Assembly (NCBI RefSeq): GCF_004834005.1
Contig: NZ_STFF01000017.1
Location: 1 to 64,000, forward strand
Direction of reading: 5' to 3'
Length of the DNA: 64,000 bases
Source: Niastella caeni
Lineage (GTDB): Bacteria > Bacteroidota > Bacteroidia > Chitinophagales > Chitinophagaceae
Part shown: positions 26,221 to 35,687 of the stretch, one piece after another
How positions within the stretch are numbered: the stretch's first letter is position 1
Layout: every line of letters starts with the position of its first letter
The notes under the pieces: generated by a model
What the model saw: only the letters and a program-made list of their open reading frames with translations
What the model was told of the DNA's origin: nothing
Database searches by the model: none
Made by a program: the position numbers and the translations under genes

Positions 26221-27279
26221 TTAATAAATGGTAATTTGTTTGTTGCTAATGGTATAATGGAATGGTTTGATCATTTGTAATATTTTTAAAATATCCCCTG
26301 CATTATCTTCATCATAAACACCCGTGTACTTATACCCGCTTATCACCTTATTTTTAAACTCGATCTTTACATCAAACTGTCGTTCCAGGTCCAATGCTAT
26401 TTCCGAAAATGGTTTATCAAAAAAAGCCATCTTGTCATTCAGCCACGAAGTTTCAACTATAACACTATCCTGGACCTTTATACTTGTTAGCTCCACTTTT
26501 TTATCGCCGCCGGAAGGCATTTTATCCTTATCGTCATCCGCATTTTTCTTTACAATAATTTTTTCAGACGGTTTCAAAAGAACTTTATGTTGTGCATTGG
26601 CACGCAACGTCAATTCAATGCTCCCCGTCAGTAACGCGGCCTCCATCTTTTGTTCATTTGAATAGTTACGCACATTGAACCTGGTACCCAACACTTTAAT
26701 ATCCGCCTCATCGGTGTGAACAATAAAAGGAATGGCTTCATTATGTGTTACTTCAAAGTAAGCTTCCCCTGTCAGGAACACCTCTCTTGTTGTTTTGCCA
26801 AATCCTTCTGCATAACTAACCCTGCTCTTCGCGTTAAGCCTCACAATAGAACCATCGGGTAAGGTCATGGTAGACCTTGCTTCTCTTTGGGTGCCTGTTG
26901 CAACAGTAGTAAGTTTATTATCTTGTACCGGTTCATTCTTCTTTACCAATAGCCACGTTACCCCCAGAACTAAAATGGCAGATGCGGCAACCAGCGTTCT
27001 GACCAGGACCCGTTTAACAGAAAAATCGCCCTTGTATATTTTATTCTGCTCCCCCATTTTATCGGACTTCATCATTTTCGCACGATGCGCTAAATACGCG
27101 GTCTCAATATCAACATCCGACACTTCGGATGAATACGCTATAATTTGATCATAAAATATTTGCAACTCCGGGTGGACCTGAAGAATAGATTCCAGCTCTT
27201 CCAGTTCTGATGCCTGAAATTCCCCGGCAAGTTTGCGGCCGAGTAAATCATAAAACCTATTTTCTACAGATGGATGCAT
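26221..27279 (-). CDS. FecR-family anti-sigma factor (352 residues)
   Basis: A cytoplasmic N-terminal anti-sigma segment (about residues 1-90) is followed by one membrane helix ('RTLVAASAILVLGVTWLLV', about residues 93-111), then a periplasmic FecR domain ('GTQREARSTMTLPDGSIVRL', 'LTGEAYFEVTHNEAIPFIVH', 'LGTRFNVRNY') and a C-terminal STN-like segment ('KPFSEIALDLERQFDVKIEF', 'YTGVYDEDNAGDILKIL'). By family, it holds the ECF sigma factor until contacted by the STN domain of the loaded SusC. It lies 57 bases after the sigma gene. Confidence 0.93.
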   Translation of the reverse strand: MHPSVENRFYDLLGRKLAGEFQASELEELESILQVHPELQIFYDQIIAYSSEVSDVDIETAYLAHRAKMMKSDKMGEQNKIYKGDFSVKRVLVRTLVAASAILVLGVTWLLVKKNEPVQDNKLTTVATGTQREARSTMTLPDGSIVRLNAKSRVSYAEGFGKTTREVFLTGEAYFEVTHNEAIPFIVHTDEADIKVLGTRFNVRNYSNEQKMEAALLTGSIELTLRANAQHKVLLKPSEKIIVKKNADDDKDKMPSGGDKKVELTSIKVQDSVIVETSWLNDKMAFFDKPFSEIALDLERQFDVKIEFKNKVISGYKYTGVYDEDNAGDILKILQMIKPFHYTISNKQITIY

Positions 27280-27336
27280 ACAATTGTATATTTGAATAGA
27301 CGAATGGAAAGGAGCTTGCCGTGAATGATGGAAAAA

Positions 27337-27909
27337 TTATTTTTTTTCATGCAGATACGCATCCAACGCCGTGCGTATCTTTTTTAGCGCAAGACGCATA
27401 TGTGTTTCGGCTGTATTGAGTGAGATCCCAAGTACTTCGGTCACCTGTTTATAAGGCAGGCCTTGTTCTTTCACCAAACGGAATACCAGTTGAGATTGGG
27501 TAGGTAACGCGCGGATTATTTTGCCAATATATTGCTCCAACTCGCCTTTGGCATATAAACTCTCAGGGGAATTTTTATCAATTGCATATTCCTGTATATT
27601 ATCAGAGATGGCAACGGTAGGAATTTCGCGGTTTTTCTTTCTTAGTACATCATATGCTTTATTCCGCGCGGCCTTAAATAGATAAACGGTTAGGTTTTCA
27701 ACATGGTTTAAGTCCTCGCCCATCGTCCAAACCTTAAGCATCACTTCCGATACAACTTCCTCTGCATCCTCCTTATTGTTGAGAATAGATGTAGAAAAAC
27801 TTAATAAAACAGGATAAAAATGATAGAATAATTTCTTGTATGATTCTTCGTCCTGTAAAAAAGACATTTTTTTCTGCAAGATCAATATCTCATGGGCGGC
27901 AAGTTTCAC
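27337..27909 (-). CDS. ECF RNA polymerase sigma factor, FecI/Bacteroidetes type (190 residues)
   Basis: Sigma-70 region 2 is visible as 'LFYHFYPVLLSFSTSIL...AEEVVSEVMLKVW' and region 4 as 'LPTQSQLVFRLVKEQGLPYK' and 'VLGISLNTAETHMRLALKKI'. The frame opens with GTG at 27909; an ATG at 27867 is a shorter alternative. I keep the GTG because the first 14 residues continue the usual N-terminal helix. First gene of the unit sigma, FecR, SusC, SusD, so it probably drives SusC transcription on ligand signal. Confidence 0.92.
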   Translation of the reverse strand: MKLAAHEILILQKKMSFLQDEESYKKLFYHFYPVLLSFSTSILNNKEDAEEVVSEVMLKVWTMGEDLNHVENLTVYLFKAARNKAYDVLRKKNREIPTVAISDNIQEYAIDKNSPESLYAKGELEQYIGKIIRALPTQSQLVFRLVKEQGLPYKQVTEVLGISLNTAETHMRLALKKIRTALDAYLHEKK

Positions 27910-28014
27910 TATTCTAACTATGAATTAAGTTATTTGAGCTATTCGTAAGTTTTTCGCAAATTAAACTTAAAAAGCACAACGCAGATCAATTTATAACAAA
28001 ACAAAATCAATAAG

Positions 28015-28265
28015 TTATGATGATGTGACGAGGTTCGCCGGCCAAACAACCGGTCGGTTAAGAAAAAATTGCGCCATCAGGTATTCATTCCCGCTTTCCA
28101 CGGCTTTGTTTATTGCCTGCTTCATGTAAAGGCTGCTTTCATTACTGTTGAAAGGGAAACGAAATAGCGCCACTCCTTTCCAGGCCAGGCTGCGGGATAT
28201 ATAAGCTTATTCAAAAATTCAATTTGATCAATAACGCTTTCAGTATTAGACAAATATACCAGAAC
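28015..28265 (-). pseudogene. Frameshifted gene relic, family unknown
   Basis: Two overlapping minus-strand frames read like protein. One (about 28265-28185) gives 'YLSNTESVIDQIEFLNKLI'. The other (28206-28015) gives 'YISRSLAWKGVALFRFPFN', then 'SLYMKQAINKAVESGNEYLM', ending 'NRPVVWPANLVTSS'. Neither has a credible start, and joining them needs a frameshift near 28190-28205. This looks like the decayed 3' part of a gene I do not recognise. It occupies most of the 468-bp gap between the sigma gene and the protease, so the promoters of both must lie in what remains. Confidence 0.4.
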
Positions 28266-28377
28266 TCATGGTGTATGGGTAATGTGGTGTGCATTGTGTG
28301 CCGGTACAATTGAAATCGGAGAAAATTAAACTAAATTTATCCTGATACCATTTTTTGCTATTAAATCACAACTACAC

Positions 28378-31300
28378 ATGAGAAAAATTTTGCTCTTCGC
28401 AACAGCATTGTTGTGCAGTACAACATTGCTTGCACAGGATCTTTACAACTGGAGGTTACTACCCAATAACACCAGGATCATTACCGACAAAGCCGTAGCC
28501 CGGCTTGCATTTCCCACCGATTTCAAATTATATGATGTGAATTTTACTCCTTTAAGGACCCAGGTATTTAAAGCTGTAGGTAAAGCATTTGCGGCGCCTT
28601 CAACAATTATCACATTGCCTAATGCAGACGGACAAATTGAGCAGTTCGAAATTGTTGAAGCTTCCAATTTCGAGCCGGCATTGCAGGCGCAGTTTCCTGA
28701 AATAAGAGCATTTTCGGGAAAAGGCATTACCGACAAACATGCCACCGTAAAGTTGAGTATTTCACCACAGGGGATCCAAACAATGGTCTTCCGTACGGGA
28801 AAGGAAACTGAATTCATTGAACCTTATTCTGCCGACCACACTATTTACGCTGTATTCAAAAAACAACCGAGGTCTTTACCATGGAAGTGCTCTACGCCAG
28901 AGCAGCAATTGGCAACGAGTATAGGTAACCAGGTAAATAACGTTACGGCCAGGTCAACCGGTGATGCCAAAACAATGCGACTGGCTCAATCAGTTACGGC
29001 CGAATACTCCAATTATTTTGGGGCCACAAGCGCTTCACAGGTTGCCCTGGTGCTGGCGGCAGTCAATGCAACGCTTACCCGTTGCAATGGTGTTTATGAA
29101 AAGGACCTGGCGCTCCATCTGAACCTGGTGGCGGCAAGTACCAGCGTGTTCTATTATAATCCCTCAACAGATCCCTACTCCCCGGCCAGCTCAGGCGCAG
29201 GCGGCGCATGGAACAGCGAGTTACAAAATACATTGACCTCTGTGATCGGCGCAGCGAATTATGATATTGGCCACCTGTTCGGGGCAACCGGCGGTGGCGG
29301 TAACGCGGGTTGTATCGGTTGCGTTTGTGTCAACAATTCAAAAGGAAGCGGCTATACTTCTCCTGCCGATGGCATTCCGCAGGGAGATAATTTCGATATC
29401 GATTACGTAGTGCATGAAGTAGGGCACCAGTTGGGCGCCAACCATACGTTCTCCCATGGCAATGAAGGCACAGGGGTTAATGTTGAACCTGGTTCCGGCA
29501 TTACGATTATGGGTTATGCCGGTATAACCGGCCAGGACCTTGCGCCACATTCTATTGAGTATTTTCATGCCGCTTCCATTGCACAGATCCAGGCTAATTT
29601 GGCAACCAAGACCTGCCCGGTAACTACCATTATATCGGGCAATAACGCCACCCCGGTTGTAAATGCCGGCAGTAATTACACTATTCCTATCAGCACCCCG
29701 TTTGCACTGACCGGTTCAGCTACTGATGCCAATGCGGGTGACGTGCTCACTTATAGCTGGGAGCAAAATAATAATGCTTCCTCATCACAAACAGGAAGTA
29801 ACAGTGTGGCCAGCGCTACCAAAGCTTCCGGCCCCAATTGGATCACATTTGCCCCCAGCACGTCGCCAACAAGATATTTCCCCAAAATGTCGACTATTCT
29901 TGCAGGCGGCCTGGTGAGCGGTCCATTAACAGGTGGTGATGCGGGCGCCAATACCGAAGCATTGAGCTCTGTTTCAAGAACGTTGAACTTCCGGTTAACA
30001 GTAAGGGATAACGCGCCTTATAGTTCTACAGCACCGGTAACCATCGGGCAAACCAATTTTGCCGACATGACAGTGACCGTTACCAATACATCAGGGCCAT
30101 TTACGGTGACGGCTCCTAATACGGCTGTATCATGGGCGGGCAATTCATCACAAACCATAACCTGGAATGTAGCCAGCACAACAGCAGCGCCTGTAAGTTG
30201 CGCCAATGTAAAAATATCCATCTCTACAGATGGCGGCACTACATTCAACACCTTAGTGGCCAGTACGGCTAACGACGGTAGCGAGGTGGTAACTATTCCT
30301 AATACACCCACCACAACAGCCAGAGTAAAAATAGAAGCCGTAGGAAATATTTTCTTTGATATTTCCAATACCAACTTCACCATTACATCCGGTTCAGGCT
30401 GTGCTTCACCCGCAGGGTTAACAGCTTCTGCTATTACCACTACATCTGCTACCGTAGGATGGACAGCAGTGAGCGGCGGTGTATCGTATGATGTGGATTA
30501 TAAGCTTACCTCATCTTCTACATGGACCAATGCGGCAACCGCAACAACAGCTACTTCTGTTGGCTTAACAGGTCTTACACAGGCAACTACTTATGATTAC
30601 AGGGTAAGAACCAATTGCGCCAGCGGCAGCAGTGCGTATACAGCAGCACAGTTTACCACTACATCAACCTGTGGTACGCCCACTGGTTTAACCAGTTCAG
30701 CTATAACAACTACCGGCGCTACTGTTAGCTATGCAGCCGTAAGCGGCGCTTCGAGTTATTCGGTGGATTATAAAGCTAATTCCTCTTCTACATGGATCAG
30801 TGCTGCAACCGCCACCACAGCCACGTCTGTTACATTAAGCGGATTAACATCAGGCACATTATATGATTGGCGGGTAAGAGCAAACTGTTCAGCAGGCAGC
30901 AGTGTATATGCTACTGCACAGTTCACTACCACCGCAACAGGTTGCGCAAGTCCAAAGGATACATCAACCAATGGAACAATTACCGGAGCAGCAACCATTC
31001 CATTTAATACCAATATCACTGGTCTCATCAGCCCAAGTGGTGATATTGATAATTATAGATTTGTGATCACTACCGGTGGTACTGCCACTGTTACATTAAC
31101 AACGGTGCCTTTTGATTATGACCTGAGGGTGCTGAACAGCGCAGGTACACAGCTCGCTATTTCACAGGCAGGCGGCACCAGCAATGAAACTATTAGCAGA
31201 ACCTACACTGCGGGTACCTATTATGCACAGGTATATGGTTACAACGGGGCCAATAGTGCTACTTCTTGTTATACATTACGGGTACAATTAGGTACAGCCA

Positions 31301-31572
31301 GCCGCGGCGGAACCGAAGGTCTTACTACCGATGTACAGAAAGTGGATGTATTCCCGAACCCTGTAAAAAATGTAGTGAACGTTAACCTTACAGGTTACAC
31401 AGGAAATTCAGTGGTGAGCATGTTCGATGTGAATGGCCGCGTGGTATTGCATCGCCAGGTGAGCACGGGTAACTCGCAACTTGATATTTCTGCATTGCCT
31501 GCAGGTGTTTATATGATGAGAATTAAGAACGGAGGAAAGGAAGTGAATATGACGAAGATCATTAAACAGTAA
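28378..31572 (+). CDS. Secreted reprolysin-like zinc metalloprotease with T9SS sorting domain (1064 residues)
   Basis: Signal peptide 'MRKILLFATALLCSTTLLAQ', then a propeptide-like region to about residue 200. The catalytic domain has the zinc motif HEVGHQLGANH (H346, E347, H350, H356) and a Met-turn 'SGITIMGYAG' (M378). After it come a cadherin/PKD-like region, two fibronectin type III modules (about residues 680-860; 'SSAITTTGATVSYAAVSGAS'), a PPC pre-peptidase C-terminal domain ('DIDNYRFVITTGGTATVTL', about 890-1000) and a type A T9SS sorting domain ('VDVFPNPVKNVVNVNLTGYT...GVYMMRIKNGGK'). A metzincin exported by the T9SS, probably degrading external protein. Transcribed alone, with a terminator right after. 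Confidence 0.93.
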   Translation: MRKILLFATALLCSTTLLAQDLYNWRLLPNNTRIITDKAVARLAFPTDFKLYDVNFTPLRTQVFKAVGKAFAAPSTIITLPNADGQIEQFEIVEASNFEPALQAQFPEIRAFSGKGITDKHATVKLSISPQGIQTMVFRTGKETEFIEPYSADHTIYAVFKKQPRSLPWKCSTPEQQLATSIGNQVNNVTARSTGDAKTMRLAQSVTAEYSNYFGATSASQVALVLAAVNATLTRCNGVYEKDLALHLNLVAASTSVFYYNPSTDPYSPASSGAGGAWNSELQNTLTSVIGAANYDIGHLFGATGGGGNAGCIGCVCVNNSKGSGYTSPADGIPQGDNFDIDYVVHEVGHQLGANHTFSHGNEGTGVNVEPGSGITIMGYAGITGQDLAPHSIEYFHAASIAQIQANLATKTCPVTTIISGNNATPVVNAGSNYTIPISTPFALTGSATDANAGDVLTYSWEQNNNASSSQTGSNSVASATKASGPNWITFAPSTSPTRYFPKMSTILAGGLVSGPLTGGDAGANTEALSSVSRTLNFRLTVRDNAPYSSTAPVTIGQTNFADMTVTVTNTSGPFTVTAPNTAVSWAGNSSQTITWNVASTTAAPVSCANVKISISTDGGTTFNTLVASTANDGSEVVTIPNTPTTTARVKIEAVGNIFFDISNTNFTITSGSGCASPAGLTASAITTTSATVGWTAVSGGVSYDVDYKLTSSSTWTNAATATTATSVGLTGLTQATTYDYRVRTNCASGSSAYTAAQFTTTSTCGTPTGLTSSAITTTGATVSYAAVSGASSYSVDYKANSSSTWISAATATTATSVTLSGLTSGTLYDWRVRANCSAGSSVYATAQFTTTATGCASPKDTSTNGTITGAATIPFNTNITGLISPSGDIDNYRFVITTGGTATVTLTTVPFDYDLRVLNSAGTQLAISQAGGTSNETISRTYTAGTYYAQVYGYNGANSATSCYTLRVQLGTASRGGTEGLTTDVQKVDVFPNPVKNVVNVNLTGYTGNSVVSMFDVNGRVVLHRQVSTGNSQLDISALPAGVYMMRIKNGGKEVNMTKIIKQ

Positions 31573-31591
31573 ATGGTGAGTAGTAAGTTGG

Positions 31592-31626
31592 AAAACGGGA
31601 TTGACCAAAAGGTTAGTCCCGTTTTT
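31592..31626 (+). terminator. Rho-independent terminator of the metalloprotease gene
   Basis: AAAACGGGA pairs with TCCCGTTTT across a 16-base loop that can itself partly pair. A T-run follows. It lies 20 bases after the stop codon. Confidence 0.8.
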
Positions 31627-31644
31627 ATTTGAAGCCGCTTATTT

Positions 31645-31726
31645 CTGATTTTGAGATTTGAGATTTCGGGATTTCATTATGTTTGGCATTTTTATAAATC
31701 TAAAAATCCCGAAATTCCAAAATCAG
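31645..31726. repeat. Long imperfect inverted repeat
   Basis: The left arm 31645-31674 (CTGATTTTGAGATTTGAGAT...) and the right arm 31704-31726 (AAATCCCGAAATTCCAAAAT...) are complementary over about 23 bases once a 7-base internal duplication (GAGATTT) in the left arm is looped out. It follows an ordinary terminator, so it is not needed for termination and may be a dispersed intergenic repeat. Confidence 0.7.
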
Positions 31727-31856
31727 CAATTTTTGAAAATAGCGAGTTACCAAAATATCATCTATTTTTTTGAAAAATATGGTCAGGGGCCCTTTTTATA
31801 AATAAATTAATTATATATTGAAGTGTAGTTAGCACATTAATTGACCTGATAACACC

Positions 31857-34800
31857 ATGATTAGCCGCCGGTTAAGGGCACTATTATTAATTGTATGTTG
31901 GCTTTTGGGATGGCTGCCGTCAAAGGAGCAAGCGCTCACGAACGGGTATAGTATAACCCATTACAACAGCGATAATGCCCTTCCGCAGAACAGTATCACA
32001 GGTATGGCCTTTGATAAAAACGGGTTCCTGTGGCTGACCACCCAAATGGGCATCGTTCGATTTGATGGCAAAAATTTCAGGGAATACAATACACAGAATA
32101 GTCCGGCTTTATTTTGGAATGAATTTTTACTGTCACAACAAGCGCCGGGAACCAACAGGATCTTTATTAAACCAACGGCTGACAGCAGTCGTATCCTCAC
32201 TATAACCGATGACTACCAGATTGTGACTGATAGCGTCATTTCCGCCTCTCCGCATCACGCGTTGATCGCTCCCAACAGCCACCTTTTTTCTTACCCTGGT
32301 ATTTACAAAACATATAATAGTAAGGAAGGGGTGCATAAACAATTGCTCCAAAAACTGGCAACCAGCCATGCGCTGGTTACCGTGAATGAACGGCAGGCAT
32401 ATTTCCCTTATGCCGGCCATACTTACTTCCTCGATGAAAATACGCGCAGCTTAACGGTATTGCCTGAAATTACCGGCCGTAAGCCGGCCCTTCAGTTCAT
32501 GGTAAACGATCTTTATTTTTATATAGATGATCAGTATCGCCTGCTGGCATTCAGGAATGGGACCCTGCAAAAAAATATTAGTTGTACCGCTCCCCTGCTG
32601 CAACTGTTAATTGCTGAAGCCAAAGCAGCCCAAGACCCGGTGCAAACCAGTTTAAAAATCAAACGGGATGGTACACATACCCTGATGATTTGTAAAGATA
32701 CCATCCTGCAACTTAGGATGGTCAACAACGTGTTGGACTATAAATTGCTGGCAGCCAATATACCTGTTGAAGACATCAAATGTATGATCTATGAGGAAGA
32801 TCACAAGATCCTTTATGTAGGGTCCATGACAAGCGGGTTGTATGTGCTGAAGCTGCATGAATTTGAAAGGCTTTTATTTAATAAACCCGGCTTCGCAGCC
32901 AATAGCCAGACTTCACAAATTGAATTACCGGGGCAACGCATACTTACCTGTACAGGCATTCTAAATTATTCCAGCAAAGATCATGTTCCCTTTCCCGCTA
33001 CCCGAAATTTCGACAAGCATGTTCTGTTCCAGGCATCCGATGGCGCCATCTGGTACTCTGAATCCAAATTACTTAAAAAGACCGATGGCCAGCTGCGTGC
33101 TTTTACAGATGTGAAACACCTGGGCTATTTTCTTACCGGCATTATTGAAACGGAAAATAAAGAGCTCATCTATAGCAACAAGCACCAGGTCTTCAGGCGC
33201 ACCGGAACAGCAGATACGATTTTAGTGAATGATCTTGGCCTGGCAAAGGACGAAGAGATCTCTGCCCTCAGGGCAATTACGCCTAATATATTATGGATAG
33301 GCACGTGGGCAGGCTTATTTACCTATGATCTGAAGAAAAATTTGTTGCGCCCGATGCCTGGCATGGAAAAAAAATCAGTCTCTGTCATTCATGTGGCAAC
33401 CGATAGCAGCATTTGGATCGGCACTTACGGACAGGGCATGTACAAATTCTACCAAAATCAATTCATCAAAATGCCTATGGATAGCAGGAATGCCCTTGTC
33501 ACTGCACATTGTTTTATGGAAGACAGGCATGGCTACTTCTGGATCCCCACCAACAAAGGATTGTTCAGGGTGGCTAAAAAAGAGCTGGATGATTATGCGG
33601 CAGGCATTCAGACCCAGGTTTATTATTATTATGTTGATAAAGCATATGGATTTAGTTCCAATGAATTTAATTCATGCACGCCCTGCGGCATTGAAACCAG
33701 GGATGGCTGGTTTTCGTTTCCCTCCATTGATGGCCTTGTACGGTTCAATCCAGACAGCGTTAGTATCGATCTGCCCGATAAGAATATCATTATAGAGCAG
33801 GTAACGGCAGATGATAAAAGAATAGTAGTAAAAGACAAACTGGTAGCAACACAGGATGCCGGCTCTTTGATCTTTGAAATTTCCGCTCCATATTTTGGTA
33901 ACAAAGTCAATCTGCATCTTGAATATGCTATAAAAGAATTGAATGATAAATGGTACCCGGTAAACGCTGACGGTAAACTCATAATAACAAACCTGAACAG
34001 CGGTAAGTACACGCTTACTGTGAGAAGTCAGACCCCCCATGCGCACTACACCTATAATAATTTCCAGTTAACCATACTTCCTTACTGGTATGAACAGGTA
34101 TGGTTCAAATGTCTGTTGGGCGGGCTGGCAATAGGAACATTTCTATTATTTTTCAGGTTGCGGTATAACTACCAGGTAAAACGAGCGCAATTGCTGCAGC
34201 AAAAGGTAGATGAAAGAACAGTACAATTATCAGAGAGTAACCGGGTAAAAGAGTTAATGATCTCAGCTATCCTGCACGATCTGCGGTCGCCGCTCCGGTT
34301 CCTGCACATGTTGGCCAGGCGAATGTATAATAACCATAAAGCTTCAGCAGATAAGGAACTGTCGCAGATCCTGTTTCAATTCGAGAACGCCACCAACGAA
34401 ATATACGATTTTACCCAGGACTTCTTTGTGTTTACCAATATGCAAAAAGAAGGCTTTGTTATTAAACGGGAAAAAATAGTGTTGCGGGACCTTGTGGCTG
34501 AAATTATCTCCCTTTATGAAATGGGCGCCCAGCTTCAAAAAAATACCTTCAGCAACCTGGTGCCGTCACCTGTTACACTGCATACAGATGCCAGCCTGTT
34601 AAGCCTGGTGCTGAGAAACCTGGTTGACAATGCCAATAAATATACATCCGAAGGCACCATAACGATTGAAGGGATCCAGGATGCAACCACCACCCGCATT
34701 ATTTTGACCGATGAAGGTGATACCATGAATAAAGAACTGGTAGCACGTATTCTTAATAAAAGTTTTAATCCTTCCCTGCACGGTGGGTGGGGTTACAAGA

Positions 34801-34901
34801 TCATTATTGAGATCCTGGACAGGTTACATGGCTCACTTGACATTGTGCCGGGCAATGACAAGGGTAATATAATTACCATAACTTTTGAAAATAAGGGGTA
34901 G
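31857..34901 (+). CDS. Propeller-type sensor histidine kinase (1014 residues)
   Basis: Signal/anchor 'LLLIVCWLLGWLPS', then about 700 residues of two-component-regulator propeller blades ('DNALPQNSITGMAFDKNGFL', 'WIGTWAGLFTYDLKKN', 'GYFWIPTNKGLFRV'), a Y_Y_Y-type beta-sandwich ('LHLEYAIKELNDKWYPVN') and one membrane helix ('CLLGGLAIGTFLLFFRL'). The kinase core has phospho-acceptor His807 in 'ILHDLRSPLRFL', an N box 'LVLRNLVDNANKYT', a degenerate G1 box 'DEGDTM' and a G2-like 'GGWGYKII'. It senses something periplasmic and signals to the LuxR-type regulator 3 bases downstream. The altered G1 box raises doubt about normal ATP binding. Confidence 0.9.
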   Translation: MISRRLRALLLIVCWLLGWLPSKEQALTNGYSITHYNSDNALPQNSITGMAFDKNGFLWLTTQMGIVRFDGKNFREYNTQNSPALFWNEFLLSQQAPGTNRIFIKPTADSSRILTITDDYQIVTDSVISASPHHALIAPNSHLFSYPGIYKTYNSKEGVHKQLLQKLATSHALVTVNERQAYFPYAGHTYFLDENTRSLTVLPEITGRKPALQFMVNDLYFYIDDQYRLLAFRNGTLQKNISCTAPLLQLLIAEAKAAQDPVQTSLKIKRDGTHTLMICKDTILQLRMVNNVLDYKLLAANIPVEDIKCMIYEEDHKILYVGSMTSGLYVLKLHEFERLLFNKPGFAANSQTSQIELPGQRILTCTGILNYSSKDHVPFPATRNFDKHVLFQASDGAIWYSESKLLKKTDGQLRAFTDVKHLGYFLTGIIETENKELIYSNKHQVFRRTGTADTILVNDLGLAKDEEISALRAITPNILWIGTWAGLFTYDLKKNLLRPMPGMEKKSVSVIHVATDSSIWIGTYGQGMYKFYQNQFIKMPMDSRNALVTAHCFMEDRHGYFWIPTNKGLFRVAKKELDDYAAGIQTQVYYYYVDKAYGFSSNEFNSCTPCGIETRDGWFSFPSIDGLVRFNPDSVSIDLPDKNIIIEQVTADDKRIVVKDKLVATQDAGSLIFEISAPYFGNKVNLHLEYAIKELNDKWYPVNADGKLIITNLNSGKYTLTVRSQTPHAHYTYNNFQLTILPYWYEQVWFKCLLGGLAIGTFLLFFRLRYNYQVKRAQLLQQKVDERTVQLSESNRVKELMISAILHDLRSPLRFLHMLARRMYNNHKASADKELSQILFQFENATNEIYDFTQDFFVFTNMQKEGFVIKREKIVLRDLVAEIISLYEMGAQLQKNTFSNLVPSPVTLHTDASLLSLVLRNLVDNANKYTSEGTITIEGIQDATTTRIILTDEGDTMNKELVARILNKSFNPSLHGGWGYKIIIEILDRLHGSLDIVPGNDKGNIITITFENKG

Positions 34902-34904
34902 CAT

Positions 34905-35534
34905 ATGAATAAATTTTTACTGGCGGATGATCATCATATTGTAAGGACCGGACTTGGCCTTATTATAAAAGAGGAGTACTCTAATGCGGAAATAGATGAA
35001 TGCAGTAATGGCGATTGTGTATGGAAAAAAATACAGAGCAAAGGATACGACCTGATTATTCTGGATATAACGATGCCTGGAATGGACTCCCCTCGCCTTC
35101 TGAAAAACATCTTTACCCTTAAACCCGATCAGAAAGTGATGATCTTCTCGATGAGCAATGCGGCCATTTATGCAAAAAAATACCTGGCCATGGGCGTGAA
35201 AGGATTTATCAATAAGGAAGCTGAACCTTCGGAGGTAAGGCTTGGCATTGTGGCCATCATGAACAATCGAAAATATCTTGGGAATGACCTGAACAATATA
35301 CTAACCCTGAAGGATAAAGACATCCAGGCAGGCACTCCATTTGATAGCCTTAGTATCAGGGAGCTTGAGATCATGAATCACCTGGTGCAGGGAAAGAATG
35401 TTTCAGAAATTGCCGAAATGCTATTTCTGCATATTTCAACGGTTAGCACCCACAAAGCTAATATTATGGAGAAGCTGGGTGTTTCGAATATAGTTGAACT
35501 CACCCAAATGGTTCAGTTATTCAAAAAAGATTAG
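34905..35534 (+). CDS. LuxR-type response regulator (209 residues)
   Basis: Receiver domain with the acidic pocket 'LLADDH', phospho-acceptor Asp54 in 'LIILDITMPGMD', and the conserved Ser/Lys region 'IFSMSN...GVKGFINKEA'. The C-terminal LuxR helix-turn-helix spans about residues 145-205 ('SIRELEIMNHLVQGKNVSEI', 'HISTVSTHKANIMEKLGV'). The ATG follows the kinase stop by 3 bases, so the two are co-transcribed and very likely partners. Targets are unknown; the perfect inverted repeat downstream (35569) and the lipoprotein gene after it are candidates. Confidence 0.93.
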   Translation: MNKFLLADDHHIVRTGLGLIIKEEYSNAEIDECSNGDCVWKKIQSKGYDLIILDITMPGMDSPRLLKNIFTLKPDQKVMIFSMSNAAIYAKKYLAMGVKGFINKEAEPSEVRLGIVAIMNNRKYLGNDLNNILTLKDKDIQAGTPFDSLSIRELEIMNHLVQGKNVSEIAEMLFLHISTVSTHKANIMEKLGVSNIVELTQMVQLFKKD

Positions 35535-35568
35535 CAAAAAAGCAAGTTGGATGTTGCACTATGCCTGT

Positions 35569-35596
35569 CTTATATGCAAACCAGTTTGCATATAAG
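35569..35596. promoter_or_regulatory. Perfect 12-bp inverted repeat upstream of the beta-helix lipoprotein
   Basis: CTTATATGCAAA and its exact complement TTTGCATATAAG are separated by CCAG. There is no T-run, so it is a poor terminator. It lies 35 bases after the response regulator gene and about 90 bases before the lipoprotein ATG, a plausible operator position (inference). Confidence 0.45.
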
Positions 35597-35687
35597 CAAT
35601 AACGTTACAACAGCTTTACTTACAAATTAATGTTACGGGGAAAACGGCACTATTTTTTCTTGTACTTCCCTCTAATAATCAAACCTT

